Source: Tricholoma matsutake
Taxonomy: Eukaryota; Basidiomycota; Agaricomycetes; Agaricales; Tricholomataceae
Direction of reading: 5' to 3'
Assembly (NCBI GenBank): GCA_026075535.2
Contig: AP026543.1
Location: 10,664,001-10,728,000, forward strand
DNA length: 64,000 bases
Position 1 is the first letter of the stretch. Every line of letters starts with the position of its first letter. The notes beneath the pieces were generated by a model that did no database searches, was not told the origin of the DNA, and worked only from the letters and a program-made list of their open reading frames with translations. This document shows, piece by piece, positions 55,919 through 64,000 of the stretch. Position numbers and translations under genes: made by a program.

Positions 55919-58313
55919 AAGAGTGGAAGATCATTGAACCTTATAAAGCTGCATTCCGATTGCAGGAATCAAAAGCTGGCTGATTGCAAATACTCAAGTG
56001 CCACATCCTCCCAGCAATATTCAACTACTGGGCGTCAATTGACAGGGCCCCTATGGATGAGGAGGAGAGTTGCATTCGTGCCAAGGTAAACTCACAAGCA
56101 TGTGAAGGTTGTATTATTGATCACATTGCCAGGAACTAACAACCTGGCTTTCCAACAACTGGTGAATGACCAAAGGCCTCTCATGGAAATTGAACCACTT
56201 CAAAGTAAAGCAGTCAGAAGTCATTTGGAGCTTGTACCAGGACCGAGTTTTCCAACAGATTGCAAACCTGTTAGGTATTGAGGATGCCACCATAAGTACA
56301 CCAGGATGGTTCCAAGTGCGACTGCCAGCTATCAAGCATGTTTTTGACACCATGAATGCAGAGGAGAAAGCCATCCTTGAGGTTGAACAGGAGAAAATGA
56401 TGCAGGAAGGATATCCCAAGCAGACGAAGCGAGTGTAATTGATGCTGTTGCCATTGTCATTGTCAGACATAACAAACATTTCACAGTCTAGCAGACAAAT
56501 ACCTCCTTAAATGTGTGGTGGAGAATGCACAACAACAGTGGGTGGAAATGGGGGTGTTGTCTATGACATTTACAGCCTATACTGAACCTAATGGTTTGAT
56601 GGTTGTTGACACATGAGTCCCCAAATCATTTACTGCCAATGTGATGTTGATGCCGATGCCAACTCCAGTCATGAAAATGTTGCCTCTCTGATAGCCACCC
56701 CTGCATGATTGTTTCTGGACACATATCATGATCAAGTAACTGAACTGAAGCGAAACTTTATGAGTTATATCAAGTTTTTACACCCATCACACCTTGCTTC
56801 AAGGTTGGCAATGCAACATAATGCAACACTAACCTGATTAACAATGACTAATGATGGCTTCCCGATCCTTCCCACATCATGGAAAGGATCACAATTCAAG
56901 AAAAAAGAGCTGGAAGAATGGTTTATGTTGTATGTTGGCCAGCATTACAGTATGTTGACTTCCTATTCCACAAACTGTTACTTATCTCCTGCAGAACTAG
57001 CAAACAATGGTCATAGTCACCATATCCCATTCAAAGCAATTGCAGATTGGACATCATCATTTGTCAGTCTGCAATATCTCCCAGCTAGGTTCAAAATCAG
57101 AGACCCACAGAACATGCACAAGAGTGTCATAGAAGACTTCTTTGACCATGTTCTGCAGCGACAAATAGTGCAGGGCCCTGAAAGAGCATTCCAGTTCAAA
57201 GCGATCAAAGCCATGGATGGGAGTGTGGCTCCTGCACACTATCCAAATGATTTGAATAACACTTCACCCTCCCAACACATTTCCAAACACAGGGGCCGAA
57301 GAAATGACGATCCCGATCCTCATAGTGGCACTGAGCTGGGGGCCATTGCTGATGCCGAACCACCTTCTGCAAACTGCAGGGGCCAAAGAAATGATGATGC
57401 TGATGCCAATCCTCAACCCAGCACTGAACTGGAGGCTGTTGCCGCTGCTGAACTGCCTGCTGCATCAAGAGGCAGAAAAGTCATCAAAGGCAAACCCAAG
57501 TGCAAGGAAGCTCACTGAATATCAACAGCAGGACAGACCCCAAATTCTGATACAACTGAATCACAATATGTCCAAGTGTATCAAATGACAATGGACAGCC
57601 TCTGCATGGTTGGTGTCACTCAACCACAGCCAATTAATGGTCCTAGTGACAGTGAACCAGAATATCTTGTTCCTTGACACATTTACATGAGATACATCAT
57701 GCCTGGATCAGCTGGAAACGCCATTGTAAATGATCCCCTATGCCCAATTGATCCATTTCTGTTGGATATACCTCAAGAGAGCTCACAACGCCCTAAGCCT
57801 TGACCACTTTTAGGGGGAAATTGGATGGAGCATCCTATTGCAAGGGCAAGGGCTTTAGCAGCGTTAGTGGGATCAGGAATGGCAACAGTGGCATTGGCAA
57901 TGGCAACACCAATATCAGGAATGGCAACACCAATATTGGCAATGGCAACACCAATATCAGCAACAGCACCAGTAGGATCAGCAATGGCAACACCAATATC
58001 AGCAATGACAACAGTACAATCAGCAATGGCAGCACCAATATCGGCAATGGCACCAGTAGGATTGGCAACAGCAACACCAATATTGGCAATGACAACAGTA
58101 CAATTGGCAATGGCAGCACCAATATTGGCAATGGCAACTGTAAGATCAGCAATGGCAACACCAATATCAGCAGCCGCACCAGTAGGATCGGCAATGGCAA
58201 CACCAATATTGGCAATGACAACAGTACAATTGGCAATGGCAACATCGGCAATGGCAACAGTACAATCGGCAATGGCAACATCAGGATCAGCAGCAAATCC
58301 ATCCTCGGCATGA
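55919..58313 (+). pseudogene. TE-associated unknown protein of the KDZ unit with repetitive Ala-Met tail
   Basis: Family recognisable as one that recurs near transposons in Agaricomycetes, but its function is unknown. Exon 1 (EEWKIIEPYKAAFRL...CHILPAIFNYW) ends at AK|GTAAAC near 56084; exon 2 starts at about 56133 (ELTTWLSNNW*MTKGLSW) with IWSLYQDRVFQQIANLLG and PGWFQVRLPAIKHVF. A further block at 56844-57518 has DWTSSFVSLQYLPARF and PHS/PQPSTELEA repeats, then SDTTESQYVQVYQMTMDSL from 57543. The frame passes two TGAs (VP*HIY, PKP*PLL) into the tandem repeat at 57850-58290 and ends at TGA 58311-58313. It is divergent from the KDZ gene. The start codon is not identified. Confidence 0.6.
57850..58290. 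repeat. GCAATGGCAAC/ACCAATATC minisatellite
   Basis: About 440 bp of imperfect 15-18-bp units built from GCAATGGCAACA and CCAATATCAGCA. It is open in several frames on both strands, giving Ala-Met, Asn-Gly-Asn and Ala-Ile-Ala-Asp repeat peptides. Only the plus frame continuous with 57543 has upstream coding support. Confidence 0.85.
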
Positions 58314-58974
58314 GCATGACCTATCTTAAGGACAGCCAATGACCTTGCACAGCAGGAAGCCATTTCAACCCAGGCTGTTGGGAGGAGACAGAGAATTAAA
58401 AAAGTGAAATTTGCCACATAGATTTACAAATAAAACACTATGTAATGTGAAAAAAAAGATAGTCCAACTTCTATGTACATGCCAAATCACATCTATTCTT
58501 TTCTGCCTTGCTTTGTCTCTCCTCTGTCCTCAGATTTTCCTGCTCTCTTCCTTGGGTTCAGCTGAGGGGTGGTACTTCTGGAATGTAGTCCAGATGGACC
58601 AGGGGTCAGCCCACGTGGAGATCAGTGCAGCTGTGCAGGGGGAGGGGAGGGCTGGGGTGAGGTGATTACATCAATTGCCAATGCTGGTGGGGTAAGTGCT
58701 GATGCCAGGGCGGCAGCCTTGGGCTTGGCAAGCAACGTTGGGGGGAAGAGGAGAGGGAGTGGTGGGGCCATTGATGTTGTGGGCTGTACCATTTCTTGAG
58801 AATCCTGTGGTGTGGTGGGAATAATTTGGATGGGGGGGGGGCGCCAGCCAAGGATGCTTCCCCTGCCACCTCTTCTGGCACAGCCAGTCCCCCCTCACCA
58901 TGCTCAGGCTCAGTGTTACCCTCGACAAATCCCCCCTCCTCAACCAGTTCTGCCATCTGTTTGTCTTTGTCACT

Positions 58975-59130
58975 GGCAGCAGCAACAGGAGTGGGAGCAG
59001 GAGTTGGGGTGGGAGCAGGAGCAGGAGCAGGAGTGGCAGCAGGAGTGGCAGCAGGAGCAGGAGTGGGGGTGGGAGCAGGAGCAGAAGCAGAACTGGGACT
59101 GGGACTGGGAGCAGGAACAGGAGCGCGAGC
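58975..59130. repeat. GGAGCAGGAGTGGG minisatellite (Pro-Ala-Thr coding)
   Basis: Purine-rich 6-12-bp units on the plus strand. On the minus strand they encode a PAPTPTPAPAATP tract inside the preceding gene. Confidence 0.8.
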
Positions 59131-60194
59131 GGGAGTGGCATCACCTTCCTCAGTGTCTGTCATTTCTTCCCAATCCACCTCTGCCCTCCTGCTTGGAAAC
59201 CTCTCAAGGCAAACCACCTGACCAGCCATGTAACCACTGTACAATGTAAGGGGCTGTGTGCCAGCCTGCAACCCAAGGTATCCTTCAATGTCATTCACCC
59301 TGTTTTGAAGCAAGTCGACCGTCTCCCAGAGTTCTTGTATGTGGAATTGGGACTCTTGGAATGACTCTTCATTCCACCGTGCATGCTTGTACATGTCTTC
59401 CTCCTGTTGGTATAGACATCCAGTGAAGGTGGCATAGTCACCAGCAGAGGGGTAGGGAGTCAGGGCAGGGAGGGCAGTCGGCTCGGGCTTGGGATCGGCC
59501 ATGTCAATATCCTCTTCCACAGCTATGGTATACATGTTAGTGGTTTTATGTGTCATGATATGGAAGAACTAACCTTTTGATTTTCCTTTTTGGCTTGCAG
59601 TGAACTGCCTAGACAATTCCTCTCCACTGTCTTCACTGGAAAATTGCACCTTCTTTGCTTTTCTTCTTGCTGATCCTTTTGCTTTCTTGGTTATCCATGT
59701 CCTCTGGATTGCACCAAACTTTCCCTTTCCCACAGAAGTAGCAGGCCGTTTTCCCATTCACCTGCTCCCACCACTCATGCCTAAGCCTGACACATCATGC
59801 ACATGGCATCATTCACAAACTCCCTCGCTGGGGTGCTCCTCATGCTGCCTTTGCTGTGTTGTGCCACTTCTGCTCTATCCTGGGATTGGCACTGGCACCG
59901 CTCTCTGTCTCCTCATCAAAATCCTCATCCGATCCCCTGCTACTCTGCACCTCTCACGGCCTGGGTCTCACTGTGATGGCTGGCAGCATTGGTTGCTGGG
60001 CTGGGGCTGGAAGTCTGGATCCTGATGCTTCTGGTTGGGCCTGCATCTTGGCCAGTGCTGGTGCCACTTCTATCCTTGTTGGTGTTGGTGTTACTGCTGC
60101 CATTGCCACTGCCACTCCTTATGCCTTTGCTGCTGCCACTTTTCCTTTCTTTGCCACTGCCATCCCTGTCTTTGCCACTGCTGTCCCCACTTGC

Positions 60195-60345
60195 CAGTGC
60201 CAGTCCTGTCCCCACTGCCATTCCCATTCCTGCTGCCATTCCCATTCCCGCTGCCGTTCCCATTCCCGCTGCCATTCCCATTCCCGCTGCCATTCCCATT
60301 CCCACTGCCATTCCCATTCCTGCTGCAGTGGCCATTCCATCTGCC
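60195..60345. repeat. CCATTCCCGCTG minisatellite (Gly-Asn-Ser coding)
   Basis: Eight or so units of CCATTCCCATTCCCGCTG/C. On the minus strand they encode (GNGSGN)n, and other frames are also open. Confidence 0.85.
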
Positions 60346-60930
60346 CTTCCCATCTGCCCTTCCCATTCCACCTGCCATTGCTGCTGCTGTTGGTCCAGCT
60401 GATGTGGACACAGGACCTGTTATGCCCTTTTTCTCATTGAAGGTCTTCATTGCCCTCAGTTGACCTTCAATAAACTTCTGGTCCCCTGTCCTGTCTGACT
60501 TTGACCATGCTACCACAAATCCACACAAAAAGGCATTGGCCTGGAAGACAGCCTGCACATCCTCTGTGAGAACCTCTCTTTGCCAGGCAAATAACATTTT
60601 CTACAATTTGTAAGTGCATTGTTGATCTGATAGCATGCCAATCCACTCACAAGGGCCGATTTTATTTCCTTCATCATGGCCTTGATACTTTGGTCCTGAA
60701 GGCCATTGCAGATGGATTGCTCGATGGAGCTGATCTGGCCGAGCACTTGGTGGCATGTAATGTTCATGGTTGATGAGTTGGCTGTGGCAGTGGGGTCGAT
60801 GTTGAGATGAAAAAGAGTGCCACACTGAAAATCAACAATCACATGTTGTTGATTGATATACAATATATACAAACAAATAATGTCCTGATTAAACAGTATC
60901 ACTTGTTATCATCTGTGTTATCTATACCAT

Positions 60931-62731
60931 GAGCAATCAGCAAACTGACACTTATATTCCTGATGGATATGTTGTTATCTGAGGTGACAATGGGCAGCAC
61001 TATCTAGTGCCCCATTTTATGATTCCAGCTACCCACCAGGCAATGGAGGCCTATTGCAAGAAGGTTGAATTCAATGTACACATGGCACATGGGGGGGTAA
61101 GATTTCCTTCTTTTCAAAGTCTCGTTGCTGCCAGCCTAGCCATCTTGGCCTGATGCCATCCTTGGGCTGATGTCATCCTGTTGGCTGATGCCATGTCTTA
61201 GCCAATGCCACATCTTGGCTGATGCCGTGTCTTGGCTGATGCCATGTTGATAGGTTGTCTCCTCAGCTCAAAGGCTGATTCACCATTTTAACCACATTCT
61301 AATTGCATTGGCTAACTCCTACGATGTCCCAGATGCAGCAAGACCCAGTCTATCAATTGCAATATCATATCAACTGCATTGAAACATCACCAGCGACATC
61401 GATTGTACTGAGAAACCACATTGCACAACCTTAGGACTACATCGAAAAGCCCCTCAGATCCCTCTAAACGACCATCAAACATCCCCAATCAACTTCAAAT
61501 GGCCGCAACCACGATTGAACATTGTTGACCATTATCAATCGATATTGAGAGACTATGAGCAACATCGGGCGCCGCATTTGTTATCTATAACATGGAAGAC
61601 CATGCACCAGGCAGTATTCCAACTTGTGCTCAAACCTGCTGATAGTAGGTCAACCTCGTTCCAACTCCCTATTGCATACAGAACCTGCTGGATGGATTAT
61701 TGTGAGACTTGGTGTGGTTTATACACAAAGGACAGTCACTTTTAGTTCTTTCCCTTTATTACTCCTTCATCATATGATATATCTCTTTCTTGTTCGGATT
61801 CCAGTCTCCTTTTTGGCCTTGTGCCTTAACTTATATCTTTTGCCTCACTACACATGTTTCTTATACCATTTTAGGAAGTTTCTTTTAAAACATATAAAAC
61901 TCTGTAGTATCTACTTGGAAATACAAGAAATTGTCTTCACCTATCATCTTGTATACAGTTCTAAGCATCTGATCAATCATCTAAAAAACAATCTAAGTCT
62001 CTACAAGTTTTCTCAATCGACGAGAAACCTCTGCAATCATCGCATCCTCAATCTTCCTTCAATCCTCTTGTCATTAGCACTAGCAACCATTCCAACATGT
62101 CCTAGCCATCGGCTATAGCCTTCGTATACTATCGACCTATTGAAAGGTCCTTGGAATTCACACTTTGACCATCGACGATAGAACTCATTTCGTGACTAGT
62201 ACCAACTAGTTATCTTCCCATAGGTTGGACCATGAGCATTCAGAATGTCTTGCACCCTTCCTCTGACTCGTCGCAAATATCATCGGTTGCCTCATTGGTT
62301 GTTTTGGTGGTTTTCCTGGGTTGAGTATCATCAGTGTCTTGGCCGATGCCATGTCTTGTTTGCCTCGTCTATCCTCTCACTGATGACTTTGCAGTCTGGA
62401 AACATGACTGATACACCATACCACTATGCATTGGCCCACAACCAGCTAATGCTACCTGCTGATCCAGTAAGTGCCTTGTCCTCATTTGTATGACTGTTAG
62501 TTCATCCTGTTGCAGAAATTGACAGACAGGGAGCTGTTGAGCTGCCATGCCAAAGTGAAAGCCCTGCAAAACAACCTTGGCACCTCATACAAGGATGCCA
62601 GTCATCATCTCTACATGGCCAAGGTTGAGAAGCTGGAACAGCAAGATGTCACATTGAAGACATATGCGACCTTGAAGGAAAGGATGGAATGTAATCTGAA
62701 ATCATTTGAACACAGGTTCTCAGACATTTGA
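60931..62731 (+). pseudogene. TE-associated unknown protein of the KDZ unit, split by a solo LTR
   Basis: Exon 1 from ATG 60931: MSNQQTDTYIPDGYVVI, TGA, then GDNGQHYLVPHFMIPATHQAMEAYCKKVEF to a donor GGG|GTAAGA at about 61098. The second recognisable block is 62510-62731, KLTDRELLSCHAKVKALQNN, LGTSYKDASHHLYMAKVEKL and a helical end, stop at 62729-62731. The pairing of a YLVP.FM.PATHQA block with a later YKDA.H.LYM..V block is one I know from Agaricomycete TE neighbourhoods, so I join them. Between them lie TGCC-rich hexamer repeats and the solo LTR 61248-62333. Function unknown. Confidence 0.6.
61248..62333 (+). repeat. Solo LTR, family C
   Basis: TGATAGGTTGTCTCC to GAGTATCATCA, 1086 bp. Flanks ATGT (61244-61247) and GTGT (62334-62337) match at three of four positions. 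Confidence 0.87.
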
Positions 62732-63175
62732 ATGAGATCATTGTCCCATGACAACAACATGGCCAATCCTGCCAGTTCTCACAATTAGCTAGTACTGCCA
62801 TTGTTATTTTAGCTAGGATGAACACTGCTGTTTTGTTGATTTTGTTTATTCATACTGCCTGTGCCCATTGTGCATCTGGTTTGCTAATGCCCATTGCTGA
62901 TGCTCTTGATATATAGATTTCCACCCCAAAGTGTCTGTCTGCTGCTGCTGATGTTGACATCGATGTAGATTTCTGTGCCGACATGTCTGCTGATGCCAAT
63001 GCCAATGGCTGTGACTATTTCATCAATGGTATTAGATTCTTACTGCACATCTATGCCGATGCTGATGCCATTGCCAATGCCAATGCCAAATACCATGTCC
63101 AATGCTATCTCATAGGTCACCGATCTGTCTATTAACATTCTTCACAGTGTATCACAAGCAAGAATTGTAAAAGAC
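62732..63175. repeat. GATGCC/AATGCC hexamer-rich non-coding stretch
   Basis: No gene. 62985-63010 and 63055-63095 are GCCGATGCTGATGCC/AATGCC hexamers. 63120-63170 carries a second copy of the TTCTTCACAGTGTATCACAA block of the right inverted repeat. Confidence 0.6.
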
Positions 63176-63576
63176 CCATTTGGTAGGTCTGCACTACATA
63201 GAATGAATTATTGCATCATTGCCCATAGCTAGGCCATACAGTCTCCTATGCCCATCTATACCAAGCATTGTAATTCACTATAGTACATGCAGCTAGGTCA
63301 TACTGTTATGGCAAAGTGGTGCCTGATGCCAATGCCATACTTCTATGCCAATGCCAATGCCATTGCCAAGTACTGTGTATGCTATCTCTGATCTGTATAT
63401 TATTAACATTCTTCATAGTGTATCACAAGCAAGAATTGTAAAAGTGTATTCATTTGATACTAGTACATGTTATAAATACTATGAGAGTGTTCGATGGCAT
63501 CCACTGAACCCAAATCATTCGATACACTGTATGTGTTTGATAGACCATATTATTCGGCACAGTGTAGCTTACCTAT
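63176..63576 (-). repeat. Right inverted repeat of the candidate KDZ unit
   Basis: Read on the minus strand from 63576: ATAGGTAAGCTACACTGTGC, then ACATGTACTAGTATCAAATG, TGTGATACACTATGAAGAAT, GGCATT hexamers and GCAGACCTACCAAATGGG. Same block order as 24068-24427, with scattered differences, many at CpG. Confidence 0.7.
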
Positions 63577-63680
63577 GTGTGGGGCTGTCATCAGTGATGT
63601 GGTGTGTGCAGAACCTGGGGTGGGGGGGTGCATACCTGGCTGTGGGGCCCTCATTTTGGGCTTATGGTGGTAGTATCAAC

Positions 63681-63774
63681 CTGTAAAACAAGTAGTTAGT
63701 ATAATTGAATATGCAAGAAATGAAAAAAAAAACACACTTACTGGGCCCAAATGATGCTTAGTGTCATTTGGGCC
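63681..63774 (-). other. A-type hairpin 4 with downstream intron
   Basis: GGCCCAAATGA (63744-63754) pairs with TCATTTGGGCC (63764-63774), 9-nt loop. On the minus strand it is followed by CCCA|GTAAGT (63741), a long T tract, ATACTAACTA and TTTTACAG (63681), a complete 61-nt intron. The exon that follows runs toward the right inverted repeat of the KDZ unit. Confidence 0.65.
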
Positions 63775-63948
63775 ATGTTGATGGTTTGCTGTTTGCTGTT
63801 GATGGAGATCCCTAGCTAGGAGGGGGTTGATGGTGTGACAGTGGTGGCAAAGGTGTGATAGAAGGAGGAGGTAGTGGCAGCAGGGTGGGTGGGAGTCTCA
63901 ACTTAAATGTTCAACGTTCAACTTGTGACTTTGAACATGGTCACATGA

Positions 63949-63964
63949 GCACCCCATGGGGTGC
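63949..63964. repeat. Perfect 16-bp palindrome
   Basis: GCACCCCATGGGGTGC, related to the CACCCCATG cores of the B-type hairpins. The rest of 63775-64000 shows no gene. Confidence 0.7.
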
Positions 63965-64000
63965 CAACTTCACATGACATGCATTAATCCAGGGCCAGCG

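Larger units (their letters stand above)
58666..60902 (-). pseudogene. TE-associated unknown protein of the KDZ unit, low-complexity, multi-exon
   Basis: Function unknown. Blocks on the minus strand: MNITCHQVLGQISSIEQSIC near 60760; MLFAWQREVLTEDVQAVFQA from 60597, running into a Gly-Asn-Ser repeat (60195-60345); a basic segment IQRTWITKKAKGSARRKAKK (59757-59569); then, after an intron (GTTAGT near 59575, ACTAAC, CATAG near 59525), AVEEDIDMADPKPEPTALPA, a helical block YKHARWNEESFQESQFHIQE with WETVDLLQNRVNDIEGYLGL, and a Pro-Ala-Thr repeat (58975-59130) before the stop at 58666. A 'YPS..Y...WNEESF' helical protein of this kind is familiar near Agaricomycete transposons. Exon joins between 60.2 and 59.8 kb are unclear, so it may be broken there. 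Confidence 0.5.
24068..63576 (-). mobile_element. Candidate multigene KDZ DNA transposon, inflated by nested retroelements
   Basis: Inverted copies of a ~360-bp repeat (24068-24427, and 63576 to about 63176) enclose a KDZ transposase and four further gene-like units. Total span is 39.5 kb; removing gypsy element B (28338-52516) and two solo LTRs (25042-26092, 61248-62333) with their duplications leaves about 13.2 kb. Inside are genes at 24784-27413 (-), KDZ transposase 27719-55702 (-), 55919-58313 (+), 58666-60902 (-) and 60931-62731 (+). No target duplication was identified outside the repeats, so the boundaries are provisional; the repeats could also be two independent copies of a separate element. 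Confidence 0.5.

Noticed and set aside
57773..58417. Minus-strand 214-codon ORF over the minisatellite as a real gene
   Set aside because: Most of it is repeat translation; the plus frame has upstream coding continuity while this one does not.
61244..62337. Use of ATGT/GTGT as a fifth N-CG-N target site
   Set aside because: The copies differ at the first base, which CpG decay does not explain, so the ancestral site cannot be inferred.
24068..63576. TET/JBP dioxygenase gene linked to the KDZ element
   Set aside because: KDZ elements in basidiomycetes are often linked to TET/JBP genes, but none of the gene-like units here shows the HxD...H iron-binding pattern.
24060..63590. Target duplication of the KDZ unit
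   Set aside because: Flanks outside ATAGGTAAGC (AGGCCCAG on the left, GTGTGGGG on the right) do not match at 8 bp or at nearby offsets, so none is claimed.
1..64000. tRNA, rRNA or CRISPR arrays
   Set aside because: No cloverleaf-like 3' CCA-adjacent structures, no conserved rRNA stretches and no evenly spaced short repeats were seen on reading both strands.

Overview
The window reads as a transposon graveyard from a basidiomycete fungus, most likely an Agaricomycete. The basis is a Plavaka-type and a KDZ-type (Kyakuja/Dileera/Zisupton) transposase, Ty3/gypsy elements of the kind seen in mushrooms, introns of about 42-61 nt with GTNNGT, CTAAC and YAG signals, and strong CpG-to-TpG/CpA decay. 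I see no convincing host housekeeping gene, tRNA, rRNA or CRISPR array.

Layout. 0-1.3 kb: part of a charged low-complexity gene (minus). 1.5-5.1 kb: decayed Plavaka transposase (plus). 5.5-17.3 kb: a structurally complete Ty3/gypsy element 'A' (minus) with 275-bp LTRs and TTGTT target duplications; its gag-pol is one frame broken by nine TGA codons. 17.4-24.1 kb: hairpin-bearing exon-like units, a 784-bp CACTA-type foldback MITE, an LTR fragment and simple repeats. 24.07-63.58 kb: a candidate multigene KDZ element bounded by inverted repeats of about 360 bp. 63.6-64 kb: another hairpin/intron unit.

The KDZ unit is inflated by nested insertions. Gypsy element 'B' (28338-52516, minus) split the KDZ transposase gene. 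Element 'C' (29905-43021, plus) then inserted into B, into B's antisense accessory gene. Solo LTRs D1, D2 and E sit inside C, and a 1.1-kb hAT-like foldback element sits inside B's pol. Two further solo LTRs of family C sit in other KDZ-unit genes. Removing the insertions leaves about 13 kb with five gene-like units: an acidic unknown protein (-), KDZ transposase (-), and three TE-associated unknown proteins (+, -, +).

Most interesting signals: (1) elements B and C both carry, between the end of pol and the 3' LTR, a spliced gene on the opposite strand encoding a charged coiled-coil protein with a C-x2-C-x8-C-x8-C-x2-C-x6-C cluster; (2) B, C and D make 4-bp target duplications, most of them reconstructing to N-CG-N; (3) a second polypurine tract lies inside pol; (4) a family of stems of differing sequence lies directly upstream of splice donors; (5) the KDZ multigene unit itself. 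Nearly all in-frame stops are TGA where relatives have CGA Arg, so the coding regions are described as pseudogenes.
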